A stretch of 55,852 nucleotides of DNA from Bacteroidaceae bacterium (GTDB lineage: Bacteria; Bacteroidota; Bacteroidia; Bacteroidales; Bacteroidaceae). Both the position numbers and the translations under genes were made by a program. The notes beneath the pieces are model-generated. The model was given only the letters and a program-made list of their open reading frames with translations. It was not told the DNA's origin and did not search any database. The DNA lies in NCBI GenBank assembly GCA_017557005.1, contig JAFZFZ010000095.1, positions 1-55,852 on the forward strand, read 5' to 3'. This document shows, one piece after another, positions 46,540 to 54,531 of this stretch (the stretch's first letter is position 1; the number at the start of each line of letters is the position of its first letter).

Positions 46540-47679
46540 ATGAAGACTTACCTCGTGACCGGCGCTGCAGGATTTATCGGCGCCAACTACATCAAATATC
46601 TCTTGAAGAACTACCCCGACGTAAAGATTGTGGTCCTCGACCTCCTGACCTACGCCGGCAACCTCGGCACCATCGCCAAGGATATCGACAATGACCGCTG
46701 CACCTTCCACCGCGGCAACATCGGCGATCGCGCCCTCGTGGACAGCCTCTTTGCCGAGTACAAGTTTGACGTAGTGGTCAACTTCGCTGCCGAGAGCCAC
46801 GTAGACCGCAGCATCGAGAACCCACAGCTCTTCCTCGAGACCAACATCCTCGGCACACAAAACCTTCTCGACTCAGCGCGCAAGGCCTGGGTCACCGGTA
46901 AGGACGAGCAGGGCTACCCCACTTGGCGCGAGGGCGTACGCTACCACCAGGTATCTACCGACGAGGTATACGGCAGCCTGGGCGACGAGGGCTACTTCAC
47001 CGAAGATACTCCCCTCTGCCCCCACAGCCCCTACAGCGCATCGAAGACCAGTGCCGACCTCTTCGTGATGGCCTACCACGACACCTTCCACATGCCCGTC
47101 ACCATCACCCGTTGCTCCAACAACTACGGTCCCTACCACTTCCCCGAGAAGCTCATCCCGCTCATCATCAAGAACATCCTCGAGGGCAAGAAACTCCCCG
47201 TATATGGCGATGGCTCTAACGTGCGCGACTGGCTCTATGTAGAAGACCACTGCAAGGCCATCGAAATGGTCGTACGCAACGGCCGTGTAGGCCAGGTATA
47301 CAACGTAGGCGGACACAATGAGAAGAAGAACATCGAGATCGTACGCCTCACCATCAGCACCATCCATCGTCTCATGACCGAGACCCCCGAATACCGCAAG
47401 GTATTGAAGAAGAAGGAGCTTGGCGCCGATGGCCAACTCAGCATCGACTGGATCAACGACAGCCTCATCACCTACGTCAAGGACCGCCTTGGCCACGACC
47501 AGCGCTACGCCATCGACCCCACCAAGATCAAGGAAGAGCTCGGCTGGTATCCCGAGACCACCTTTGAGGTTGGCATCGTGAAGACCATCGAGTGGTACCT
47601 CAACAACCAGGCATGGGTCGAGGAGGTTACCAGCGGCGACTACCAGCACTACTACGAGCGCATGTATACAGGCCGATAA
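46540..47679 (+). CDS. rfbB: dTDP-glucose 4,6-dehydratase
   Basis: A 379-residue short-chain dehydrogenase/reductase of the RmlB type, which converts dTDP-glucose to dTDP-4-keto-6-deoxyglucose. The NAD-binding loop is TGAAGFIG (residues 7-14). The active site has Thr140-Asp141-Glu142 (QVSTDEVYG) and Tyr165-x-x-x-Lys169 (SPYSASK). NNYGPYHFPEKLIPL and YGDGSNVRDWLYVEDH are also typical. It is probably co-transcribed with rfbA. Confidence 0.96.
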   Translation: MKTYLVTGAAGFIGANYIKYLLKNYPDVKIVVLDLLTYAGNLGTIAKDIDNDRCTFHRGNIGDRALVDSLFAEYKFDVVVNFAAESHVDRSIENPQLFLETNILGTQNLLDSARKAWVTGKDEQGYPTWREGVRYHQVSTDEVYGSLGDEGYFTEDTPLCPHSPYSASKTSADLFVMAYHDTFHMPVTITRCSNNYGPYHFPEKLIPLIIKNILEGKKLPVYGDGSNVRDWLYVEDHCKAIEMVVRNGRVGQVYNVGGHNEKKNIEIVRLTISTIHRLMTETPEYRKVLKKKELGADGQLSIDWINDSLITYVKDRLGHDQRYAIDPTKIKEELGWYPETTFEVGIVKTIEWYLNNQAWVEEVTSGDYQHYYERMYTGR

Positions 47680-47724
47680 GCCACTGCATATCTCGCTGTA
47701 AATTACGAATTTCGCACATTGAAA

Positions 47725-47756
47725 TTTGGCCAATCCTTCAGATTAAGCTATTTTTG
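47725..47756 (+). promoter_or_regulatory. Promoter of the C1 peptidase gene
   Basis: TTTG (47725-47728) and TATTTTTG (47749-47756) are separated by 20 bp; both boxes match the consensus. Transcription would start near 47763, giving a leader of about 37 nt. Confidence 0.85.
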
Positions 47757-47799
47757 CAAAATATTTGACGACACATAACCAAAATAAAAGTAAAACGAC

Positions 47800-48993
47800 A
47801 TGACAAAACGATTCTTTTCACTCGCACTCGCAGGTCTCGTGACCTTCGGTGCATTCGCACAAAACGAGGAGGGCTTCGAATTCACCACCGTGAAGGAAAA
47901 CCCCATTACCTCTGTTAAGAACCAGAACCGTGCCGGTACCTGTTGGTGCTACTCAAGCCTCGCATTCATCGAGTCAGAGTTGCTCCGCATGGGTAAGGGC
48001 GAGTACGACTTCTCTGAGATGTACCTCGTACACAACACCTACCTTGACCGTGCCGACAGAGCTGTACGCACCCACGGTGACGTATCATTCTCACAGGGTG
48101 GCTCATTCTACGACGTACTCTACGGCATGGAGAAGTTTGGTCTCGTACCCGAGGAGGAGATGCGTCCCGGTGTAATGTACGGTGAGACCCTCAGCAACCA
48201 CAACGAGCTTACCGCAGTGAGCGATGCTGTAGTAGCAGCTATCGCTAAGGGCAAGCACCGCAGCTTGCAGAGCGATGCTGAAGGCAACATGTTGTGGAAG
48301 AAGGCTATCGAGGCTATCCACGACATCTACCTTGGCGTACGTCCCGAGAAGTTCACCTACAACGGCAAGGAGTACACACCGAAGTCATTCTACGAGTCTA
48401 CCGGCCTCAACGCTGCTGACTACGTATCATTGACCTCATACACACACCACCCCTTCTACACCTCATTCGTTCTTGAGATCCAGGACAACTGGCGTTGGGC
48501 ACAGTCATACAACCTCCCCATCGACGAGTTGATGGAGGTATTTGACAACGCTATCATGGAGGGTTACACCATCGCATGGGGTTCTGACGTGAGCGAGAAC
48601 GGTTTCTCACGCAACGGCGTAGCTAACATGCCCGACAAGAACAAGAGCGCTGACCTCGAGGGTTCTGACATGGCAAGATGGCTTAAGCTGAGCGAGGAGG
48701 AGAAGAAGAGCACTCCCAAGCCCTCTACAGAGTTGTGGTGCACACAGGAGCAGCGTCAGCTTGCTTACGACAACTGGGAGACTACCGATGACCACGGTAT
48801 GCAGATCTACGGTATCGCTAAGGACCAGAACGGCACAGAGTACTACATGGTGAAGAACTCATGGGGCGAGAGCGGCACATACAAGGGCCACTGGTATGCT
48901 TCTAAGGCATTCGTTCGCTACAAGACCATGAACATCGTAGTTCACAAGAACGCTATCCCCAAGGATATCCGCAAGAAGCTCGGCATCAAGTAA
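47800..48993 (+). CDS. Exported C1-family cysteine peptidase (aminopeptidase C/bleomycin hydrolase type)
   Basis: A 397-residue protein with signal peptide MTKRFFSLALAGLVTFGAFA, so unlike cytoplasmic PepC it is exported. The catalytic triad of the C1B family is visible: Cys48 (NQNRAGTCWCYSS), His332 (TDDHGMQIYG) and Asn353 (VKNSWGESG). The order, length and motif spacing agree with PepC/BlmH enzymes, which remove N-terminal residues from peptides. Codon use is strongly biased (GGC, TAC, GAG, CTC), as in the 7017 gene, suggesting high expression. It is monocistronic. Confidence 0.9.
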   Translation: MTKRFFSLALAGLVTFGAFAQNEEGFEFTTVKENPITSVKNQNRAGTCWCYSSLAFIESELLRMGKGEYDFSEMYLVHNTYLDRADRAVRTHGDVSFSQGGSFYDVLYGMEKFGLVPEEEMRPGVMYGETLSNHNELTAVSDAVVAAIAKGKHRSLQSDAEGNMLWKKAIEAIHDIYLGVRPEKFTYNGKEYTPKSFYESTGLNAADYVSLTSYTHHPFYTSFVLEIQDNWRWAQSYNLPIDELMEVFDNAIMEGYTIAWGSDVSENGFSRNGVANMPDKNKSADLEGSDMARWLKLSEEEKKSTPKPSTELWCTQEQRQLAYDNWETTDDHGMQIYGIAKDQNGTEYYMVKNSWGESGTYKGHWYASKAFVRYKTMNIVVHKNAIPKDIRKKLGIK

Positions 48994-49014
48994 TGTCCGA
49001 ACACTTCATACAAA

Positions 49015-49046
49015 AAAGAAGAGAGGCCTCAGGGTCTCTCTTCTTT
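49015..49046 (+). terminator. Terminator of the C1 peptidase gene
   Basis: The stem AAAGAAGAGAG-CC pairs with GG-CTCTCTTCTTT around a TCA loop and ends in T-rich sequence. A T run on the opposite strand suggests it may also end ddl transcripts. Confidence 0.85.
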
Positions 49047-49060
49047 ATTATAGCTATTAA

Positions 49061-49285
49061 TCGCTTCGCTCTTGGGGAGATAAAAGATATCGCTTCGCTC
49101 TTGGGGAGTTAAATGGAGTAAAAGGGAGATAAATGGAGTTAAAAGCCATTAGTATTGAACGCGCGAAAGGACTATTGGCATTTATCTCCCTGAACGGAGC
49201 AAAGCGAAGTGGTATCTCCATTTAACTTCTCATCTCCTCAAAAAAAATCTCCCTTTATCTCCTCAAAAAATCTCCCTTTATCTCC
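49061..49285. repeat. GGAGATAAA repeat element, copy B (between convergent genes)
   Basis: This copy shares with copy A (43102-43366) the 45-bp identical core at 49175-49219, the GGAGTTAAA and GGAGATAAA units on the left, and TTTATCTCC units on the right. A CGCTTCGCTCTTGGGGAG sequence occurs twice at the left end (the inverse of AGAGCGAAGCGAT in copy A). Like copy A it fills the spacer between two convergent genes (C1 peptidase and ddl) and ends directly at the ddl stop codon. Confidence 0.9.
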
Positions 49286-50269
49286 TCAAACAAAACTATC
49301 CTCGATAATCTCGGTGAGCACATCCTTGATGTCGAGTCCGGCGGCACGCACCTGCTGCGGGATGAAGCTGGTAGCCGTCATGCCCGGTGTCGTGTTGATC
49401 TCGAGCAGGTTCAGCTTGTTGCCCTCCGTGATGATATAGTCGATGCGGATGATGCCACGGCAGCGCAAGATATCGTAGAGCAGCGAGGTGAGCGTACGCA
49501 CGCGCTCGGCAATGCTCTCATCGATGCGGGCGGGAGTGATCTCCTCCACCTGACCGTTGTACTTGGCGTCGTAGTCGAAGAATTCGTTCTTGGCCACCAC
49601 CTCCGTGATGGGCAGCACCACGCTCTTGCTGCTTGTCTTGTAGCAGCCGCAGGTGATCTCCGTACCCTGCATGAAGGCCTCTATCATCACCTCGTCGGCC
49701 TCGCCAAAGGCAGCCTCCACGGCGGGGAGCAGCTCCTCGGGAGTCTTCACCTTCGTCGTTGCACAGCTCGATCCACCGCAGGTGGGCTTCACGAAACAGG
49801 GCAGACCCACAGCCTTCACCACATCATCGGTAGTGATTACATCCTGACGGCGCAAGGTGAGCGACTCAGCCACGCGCACACCCAAGCTGCGCAGATACTG
49901 GTTGAGCACAAACTTATTGAATGTCATGGCCGAGATGAGAGGCGGACAGGTAGAATAGGGCATGCGGATGAGTTCGAAGTAGCTACCCAGCAGACCATTC
50001 TCACCGGGCGTACCGTGGATGGTGATGTAGGCATAGTCAAACTTCACGTGCTCGCCGTTGTAGTGGAAGCTGAAGTCGTTGCGATCCACCGGTGTAGTGG
50101 TGCCATCGGGCAGTTGCACGTTCCACTCCGTGCCACGTATGATGACAGTATATACGATATAGCGCTCCTTGTCGAGGAACGAGTCGATGCCAGCAGCACT
50201 ACGCAGCGACACCTCATATTCGCCAGAGTCGCCACCTGCGACAATAGCTATGATGCGTTTGTTAGTCAT
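49286..50269 (-). CDS. ddl: D-alanine--D-alanine ligase
   Basis: A 327-residue ATP-grasp ligase that joins two D-alanines for peptidoglycan. Motifs: IAIVAGGDSGEYEVSLRSA at the start, ITIHGTPGENGLLGSYFEL, LPCFVKPTCGGSSCATTKV (ATP-binding loop), MQGTEITCGCY, and LLEINTTPGMTATSFIPQQ at the end. In the loop the usual Gly of GSSxGxxKV is Ala (SSCATTKV), which is unusual but may be tolerated. It lies downstream of rluD on the same strand, with a 149-bp spacer filled by a heptamer repeat. The order PASTA-rluD-ddl is conserved in Bacteroidales as I know it. Confidence 0.94.
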   Translation of the reverse strand: MTNKRIIAIVAGGDSGEYEVSLRSAAGIDSFLDKERYIVYTVIIRGTEWNVQLPDGTTTPVDRNDFSFHYNGEHVKFDYAYITIHGTPGENGLLGSYFELIRMPYSTCPPLISAMTFNKFVLNQYLRSLGVRVAESLTLRRQDVITTDDVVKAVGLPCFVKPTCGGSSCATTKVKTPEELLPAVEAAFGEADEVMIEAFMQGTEITCGCYKTSSKSVVLPITEVVAKNEFFDYDAKYNGQVEEITPARIDESIAERVRTLTSLLYDILRCRGIIRIDYIITEGNKLNLLEINTTPGMTATSFIPQQVRAAGLDIKDVLTEIIEDSFV

Positions 50270-50272
50270 TTC

Positions 50273-50421
50273 TTGATTTATGATTTATGATTTATGATTT
50301 ATTTTCTCTCATCGCGGAGCCTAATTGTCAATTGTGATTTGTCAATTGTGATTTGTCAATTGTGATTTGTCAATTGTCAATTGTGAATTGTCAATTTTCA
50401 ATTGTCCATTGTCAATTGTCA
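50273..50421. repeat. Heptamer arrays TGATTTA and TGTCAAT between ddl and rluD
   Basis: Two arrays with a 7-bp period: about four TGATTTA copies (50273-50303) and, after a 20-bp gap, about fourteen copies of TGTCAAT with variants TGTGATT, TGTGAAT and TTTCAAT (50326 to about 50421). For part of it the pair TGTCAAT-TGTGATT repeats as a 14-bp unit. The rluD stop codon (TGA, 50421-50419 on the minus strand) lies in the last copy. Confidence 0.9.
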
Positions 50422-51489
50422 ATTATTCAACGTGTTCTCCACATAGTTGCGCCAGCGGTCGAGCAGGTTCACCATGTCGGCAGGCAGTTCGGAGGTGAAG
50501 AACATCTCCTCCCCCGTGCGCGGATGCACAAAGCCGAGGGTGCGGGCATGCAGTGCCTGGCGCGGACAAGCCTCGAAGCTGTTCTGCACAAACTTGCGAT
50601 AGGTGCCCGAGGTCGTACCCTTGAGGATCTCGTTGCCACCGTAGCGTTCGTCGTTGAAGAGCGGGTGTCCCAGATGCTTCATGTGCACACGTATCTGATG
50701 CGTGCGTCCCGTCTCGAGGATACACTCCACCAGCGTGACATAGCCGATGCGCTCCAGCACCTTATAGTGCGTCACCGCGTGCTTGCCTATGGCAGGGTCG
50801 GTAAACACAGCCATCTGCAGTCGGTCGTGCGGGTTGCGAGCTATCTGGCTGCGTATGGTGCCCGTCTCCTCCTTGAGTGCGCCCCACACCAGCGCGTTGT
50901 AGTGGCGCTTGGTCGTCTTATTGAAGAATTGTATGCCCAGCGCCGTCTTGGCATCGGGAGTCTTGGCCACCACGAGCAGCCCCGACGTATCCTTATCGAT
51001 GCGGTGCACCAGTCCCACTCCCGGGTCATTGGGGTCGTAGTTGGGGTTATCGCGCAGGTGCCATGCGATGGCATTCACCAGCGTACCGTGATAGTTGCCG
51101 CATCCCGGATGCACCACCATGCCGGCAGGCTTGTTGATCACCATCAGGTCATCATCTTCGTATACGATGTCGAGCGGGATCTCTTCGGGTTCGATGTCGT
51201 TGTTCATGCGAGGACGGTCCATCATCAGGGTCACGATGTCGCGCGGCTTCACACGATAGTTGCTCTTCACCGCCTTGCCATTCACATGCAGGCAGCCAGC
51301 CTCAGCGGCCTTCTGAATACGGTTGCGCGAGGCGTGTGGCAGATGATCCATGAGAAACTTATCGATACGCATCAGCTCCTGCCCCTTGTCGGCCACCACG
51401 CGGAAGTGCTCGTAGAGCGACGCCTCCTCGTCGGCAGTGCCATCAAGGTCGATATCCTCGTCCATCAACTCATCTATTTCGTCAATCAT
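50419..51489 (-). CDS. rluD: Large-subunit rRNA pseudouridine synthase (RluD type)
   Basis: A 356-residue RluA-family enzyme. After an acidic N-terminal tail (about 1-35) come an S4 RNA-binding domain (about 38-98, RIDKFLMDHLPHASRNRIQKA) and the catalytic domain with the HRIDKDTSGLLVVAK motif (catalytic Asp165) and ILETGRTHQIRVHMKHLGHPL. It converts uridines in 23S rRNA helix 69 to pseudouridine (established for E. coli RluD). It lies 17 bp after the PASTA gene. The last residues (LNN) and the stop codon are encoded by heptamer repeat sequence. Confidence 0.93.
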   Translation of the reverse strand: MIDEIDELMDEDIDLDGTADEEASLYEHFRVVADKGQELMRIDKFLMDHLPHASRNRIQKAAEAGCLHVNGKAVKSNYRVKPRDIVTLMMDRPRMNNDIEPEEIPLDIVYEDDDLMVINKPAGMVVHPGCGNYHGTLVNAIAWHLRDNPNYDPNDPGVGLVHRIDKDTSGLLVVAKTPDAKTALGIQFFNKTTKRHYNALVWGALKEETGTIRSQIARNPHDRLQMAVFTDPAIGKHAVTHYKVLERIGYVTLVECILETGRTHQIRVHMKHLGHPLFNDERYGGNEILKGTTSGTYRKFVQNSFEACPRQALHARTLGFVHPRTGEEMFFTSELPADMVNLLDRWRNYVENTLNN

Positions 51490-51506
51490 AGTTGTTCGTT
51501 TTGTGA

Positions 51507-52124
51507 TTAGAACCAGCCATCCTCTACTGTAGCCACGCCCAGGGTGTCGGCAGCCACCTTCTCGCCACCACCGATGACGAGTGTCAGTGTAGAGCCTTCG
51601 GGCACCAGGTCGTCGCCCTGCAGTTCACGGTCGCCCAGGCGCACGCTATACACCCAGTCGAGTTCGCCTTCGATGGTGTCGTGCGGCGTGAGATGGAATC
51701 CCGCAGCGCGTAGGCGCGACTCGGCCTGACGCAACGAGCTGTTGTCAGCCACATCGGGCACCGCAATCATCGGATGATTGCCCGAGCTCACCGTGAGGTA
51801 GATCTTACGGCCACGCTTCACCTTGGCAGCTCCTGCGGGGCGCTGACTGATGATCTCGCCCGTAGGCACCCCCTTCACATACACGAAGTCCGATGCGATG
51901 CCCACGAGGCTATGCTTGCTGAGCACCTCCACGGCCTCCTCCTCGCTCATGCCCGTCACCACGGGCACCTTCACCGCCACACCATGTTCGGTGTAGCTGT
52001 CGATCCATCGGAATGTGACGAACACCGCCGCCACCACCACTGCTGCCATGGCAGCCAGATTGACGACGACATACTTCAGCGAAGCTTTCTTATTCTTGGT
52101 TTCGTTCTTCTTGTTCATATCCAT
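51507..52124 (-). CDS. PASTA-domain membrane protein
   Basis: A 205-residue protein with one N-terminal transmembrane segment (about 19-40, YVVVNLAAMAAVVVAAVFV) and two PASTA-like repeats (about 50-112, VKVPVVTGMSEEEAVEVL ... KIYLTVSSG, and about 117-188, IAVPDVADNSSLRQAESRL ... TLTLVIGGG). PASTA modules bind peptidoglycan or muropeptides in other proteins; there is no kinase or transpeptidase domain here. The frame runs on to a TTG at 52142, but the -7 box at 52140-52147 overlaps it, so the ATG at 52124 (or 52118) is the start. It is first in the operon with rluD and probably ddl. Confidence 0.87.
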   Translation of the reverse strand: MDMNKKNETKNKKASLKYVVVNLAAMAAVVVAAVFVTFRWIDSYTEHGVAVKVPVVTGMSEEEAVEVLSKHSLVGIASDFVYVKGVPTGEIISQRPAGAAKVKRGRKIYLTVSSGNHPMIAVPDVADNSSLRQAESRLRAAGFHLTPHDTIEGELDWVYSVRLGDRELQGDDLVPEGSTLTLVIGGGEKVAADTLGVATVEDGWF

Positions 52125-52139
52125 TTTGCTTTTACGGCT

Positions 52140-52171
52140 CAAAAGTACTGCTTTTTTTTCACTTAGCCTAA
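52140..52171 (-). promoter_or_regulatory. Promoter of the PASTA-rluD(-ddl) operon
   Basis: On the minus strand TACTTTTG (52140-52147) is a TAnnTTTG match; TTAG (52168-52171) stands 20 bp upstream as a -33-like box. The leader before the ATG at 52124 would be short, about 10 nt. Confidence 0.6.
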
Positions 52172-52182
52172 GAGTAAGCCAA

Positions 52183-54162
52183 CTAATCGTTCATCATCAG
52201 CGTCATCAGCGGGTTCTCCTCGGTCAGCACCCAGTGCGTCAGTTCGGCAATGGTGTATACTTTCGCCTCGCCCACCTCATCGGCAAGGCGCTGGCACTGC
52301 CCCTCGGCCACGCGGTAGCAGCCATTGTTCTCGGCCAGCAGCGCATCGGTCACACGCAGCACACAATCGGTCTCCTTATGCAGACGGGCATAGGCGGTGA
52401 GCATCGCCTCGGCATCGATCACGCGCGCCATACCTATGTATTCGCCCTCGGCAGCAGTCGTATCCACCACGTCCACCTCGGTGCGACCATAGTGCGCGGC
52501 AATGCCCGCTATCAGCGCATCGCGCGCCTCAGCATCGTCACACACCACCTCGCGCAGCAGCACCCCATCGGCCTCCACACGACACATGGCCACGCCCACG
52601 AGCAGCGAGCCACGACGCGCCTCCCACAGCGCATCGCCCGCCAGGCGCATATCATCCACCACGGCACGCAGGTCGCCCAGCGGATGCTGCACACACAGGG
52701 CACGCTCCTGCATCTTGTCGCGCAGGTAGGCTAATAAAGACCCCCTCAGTCCTTCGGACAGCTCCCCCTCTATGGGGAGCGCCTTCAGGCTGTTATCATT
52801 TGTTGCCAGCGATGTCTGCAAAGCCTCCCCATAGAGGGGGAGGTTGGAGGGGGTCTCCGTCTTCCATCCGAAGCGGAAGCAGGGTGTGTAGCCATACTTG
52901 GCATAGTAGCCGAAGAGCTCGGCACTGGCAGGGATGAGGAAGCTGAAGGCCGCATGCTCGCGCTGCATGGCACGGTGCGTCTGGTCTATCAGTTCGCCCA
53001 TCAGTCCGCGCCGGCGATACTCCTCATCGGTGCAGGCACCCGAGATGTACGACGCCGGCAGCATAGCCCCGCCATAGGTCATGGGATAGGGCAACTTCTG
53101 CAATGCCGACACCACGCGTCCATCGCGCACGATGACCTCGTTGCGCTCCTTGCGGTACTTCTCGCGGAAGTAGAGGTCGATGAAGGCACGCGGGTCAGCA
53201 AACGAGCGCTCCCACAGGTGGCGTGTCTCGAAGCGCTGGCGGCGCTCCTCCTCGTTCTCCACAGGCTGCGCCATGTAGGTAGCCGTCATCTTGTCCAGTA
53301 TCAGTTCGGGGTAGTACGACAGCTTCGCCTTGCGCAGCCCCTCGAGTCCGAGGTCCTCTTCGCGATTGATATAGGTATACTGCTCGGGCAGGCGCGATAC
53401 AAACTCATTGTTTATCATCGTGTAGGCCCCCTCATACGAGGTGTCGGCCTTCTCCACACACACGTCGAAGGTGGTCTCGTTGATGGGTGCACCGAAGGTG
53501 AAGGCCACCATCTGTCCCTCCACGAAGAGCGCTCCGCCCGTGATATGCAGTTCGCCCATGTGGCTCAGCGCATAAGCCATCATGCGCTGTTCGGCCAAGG
53601 CGGCACGCTGCTCACGGCAGTCGGCATGGCGGCACCAAGCCTCGGCCAAGTGCATACATTGGGGCACGAGGTCCGCCGTGAGGGTACGATATTCGTAGTT
53701 CGGATACAGTCGCTTAAACTTGCTGATATGGTTGCGCTTGGGCTGCAACTTCTTACCGCTGAGCGTCACCAGCGCCTCACGCAGATAGATGTAGTCGGCT
53801 CGCTCGCGCTGACTCTCGAAGACGAAAGCCCCCGGGGCCGACTCCTCCATCAGAGCCTGTGCACAGGGACACACACAAGCCACGCGCAGCGTGTCGCCCA
53901 GGCTGCGTGCATCCTCGGCCAGCAGCTGCAACACCCGTCGCAGGTCGCCCCTGCCGATGGGCTTCATATAGGTCACATGTCCATCGGTCACGAAGCGCAG
54001 CAGCAGGAAGCCGTCCACCACGGCAAACTCCGTATGGTAGAGGAATTGCCAGGCACAGATGTTGGCCACGTTCATGTCACAGTTCATACATTTGCTCTCC
54101 ATCGTGAAGGAGCGCAACACATCGGCATCAGCAGCCGTAACGGGTCTAAAGGGTATTATCAT
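52183..54162 (-). CDS. Fusion of a DUF2156-type acyltransferase and a GNAT acetyltransferase
   Basis: A 659-residue protein. The first half (about 1-290) is the DUF2156 (phosphatidylglycerol lysyltransferase C-terminal-like) fold: MIIPFRPVTAADADVLRSF, YIYLREALVTLSGKKLQPKRNHISKFKRLYP, and the end INREEDLGLEGLRKAKLSYYPE. The second half (about 330-650) is GNAT-like, Eis-type: SYISGACTDEEYRRRGLMGELIDQ (acetyl-CoA loop) and a C-terminal domain. In relatives these two parts are often separate genes. Residues about 436-475 are encoded by a palindromic repeat element (52738-52856) that keeps the frame open. ATG at 54192 is an alternative start; the perfect promoter at 54216-54247 fits either. Substrates are unknown. 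Confidence 0.82.
   Translation of the reverse strand: MIIPFRPVTAADADVLRSFTMESKCMNCDMNVANICAWQFLYHTEFAVVDGFLLLRFVTDGHVTYMKPIGRGDLRRVLQLLAEDARSLGDTLRVACVCPCAQALMEESAPGAFVFESQRERADYIYLREALVTLSGKKLQPKRNHISKFKRLYPNYEYRTLTADLVPQCMHLAEAWCRHADCREQRAALAEQRMMAYALSHMGELHITGGALFVEGQMVAFTFGAPINETTFDVCVEKADTSYEGAYTMINNEFVSRLPEQYTYINREEDLGLEGLRKAKLSYYPELILDKMTATYMAQPVENEEERRQRFETRHLWERSFADPRAFIDLYFREKYRKERNEVIVRDGRVVSALQKLPYPMTYGGAMLPASYISGACTDEEYRRRGLMGELIDQTHRAMQREHAAFSFLIPASAELFGYYAKYGYTPCFRFGWKTETPSNLPLYGEALQTSLATNDNSLKALPIEGELSEGLRGSLLAYLRDKMQERALCVQHPLGDLRAVVDDMRLAGDALWEARRGSLLVGVAMCRVEADGVLLREVVCDDAEARDALIAGIAAHYGRTEVDVVDTTAAEGEYIGMARVIDAEAMLTAYARLHKETDCVLRVTDALLAENNGCYRVAEGQCQRLADEVGEAKVYTIAELTHWVLTEENPLMTLMMND
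52738..52856. mobile_element. Palindromic repeat element inserted in frame in the acyltransferase gene
   Basis: Two inverted repeat pairs frame the segment: an outer 10-bp pair AGACCCCCTC/GAGGGGGTCT (52738-52747, 52847-52856) and an inner perfect 18-bp pair beginning CTCCCCCTC (52762-52779, 52825-52842). A small hairpin GTCCTTCGGAC lies in the left arm. The sequence type, with CTCAGTCCTTCGGACAGCTCCCC, recalls repeats that are scattered in gut bacterial genomes. It adds about 40 codons without a stop or frameshift. No transposase is present, so it would be non-autonomous. Confidence 0.8.
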
Positions 54163-54215
54163 AGAGACATTGTTATTCAAATTATTGTTCATAAAGGGCA
54201 ACGCCTTCTCTACCG

Positions 54216-54247
54216 CAAAGTTACTACAACTTCTCTAACCAACCAAA
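54216..54247 (-). promoter_or_regulatory. Promoter of the DUF2156-GNAT gene
   Basis: TAACTTTG (54216-54223 on the minus strand) and TTTG (54244-54247) are separated by 20 bp; both match the consensus exactly. Transcription would start near 54209. Confidence 0.85.
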
Positions 54248-54479
54248 AGGCACTATGGTTTGTTGTGATTTTTCACAAAACGTAAGAAAATCCTATACAA
54301 GAATTTTATAGCATATTGGCAGGAGAATCCCCAATTTGCTTACACGCTAAAGAAATCGGAAGTATGCATTTATAAGCTCCGAGAGCTATAGAGTCAAAAA
54401 CTCACGTTTACGCTTACTTCCTGAATTTTCCTGCTCGCTCATAGCGTTACTTTTCTGCAAGATAAAGCTACATAGCGAC

Positions 54480-54507
54480 AAAAAACTCCCGACTGGAGGG
54501 TCGGGAG
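54480..54507 (-). terminator. Terminator of the BRO-N gene
   Basis: A perfect 8-bp stem CTCCCGAC/GTCGGGAG (54486-54493, 54500-54507) with a 6-nt loop is followed on the minus strand by a T run, 24 bases after the stop codon. The remaining spacer to the DUF2156-GNAT promoter (54248-54479) shows nothing recognisable. Confidence 0.9.
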
Positions 54508-54531
54508 GTAATGAAGCCATGTTCGGGAAAG

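Noticed and set aside
50353..51510. Long plus-strand open frame (385 codons)
   Set aside because: It lies opposite rluD, whose domains and catalytic motif are clear, and starts within the heptamer repeat. It has no recognisable protein feature.
52954..54285. Long plus-strand open frame (443 codons)
   Set aside because: It lies opposite the DUF2156-GNAT gene. The sequence is His- and Leu-rich with no family similarity, as expected for an antisense shadow in this codon usage.
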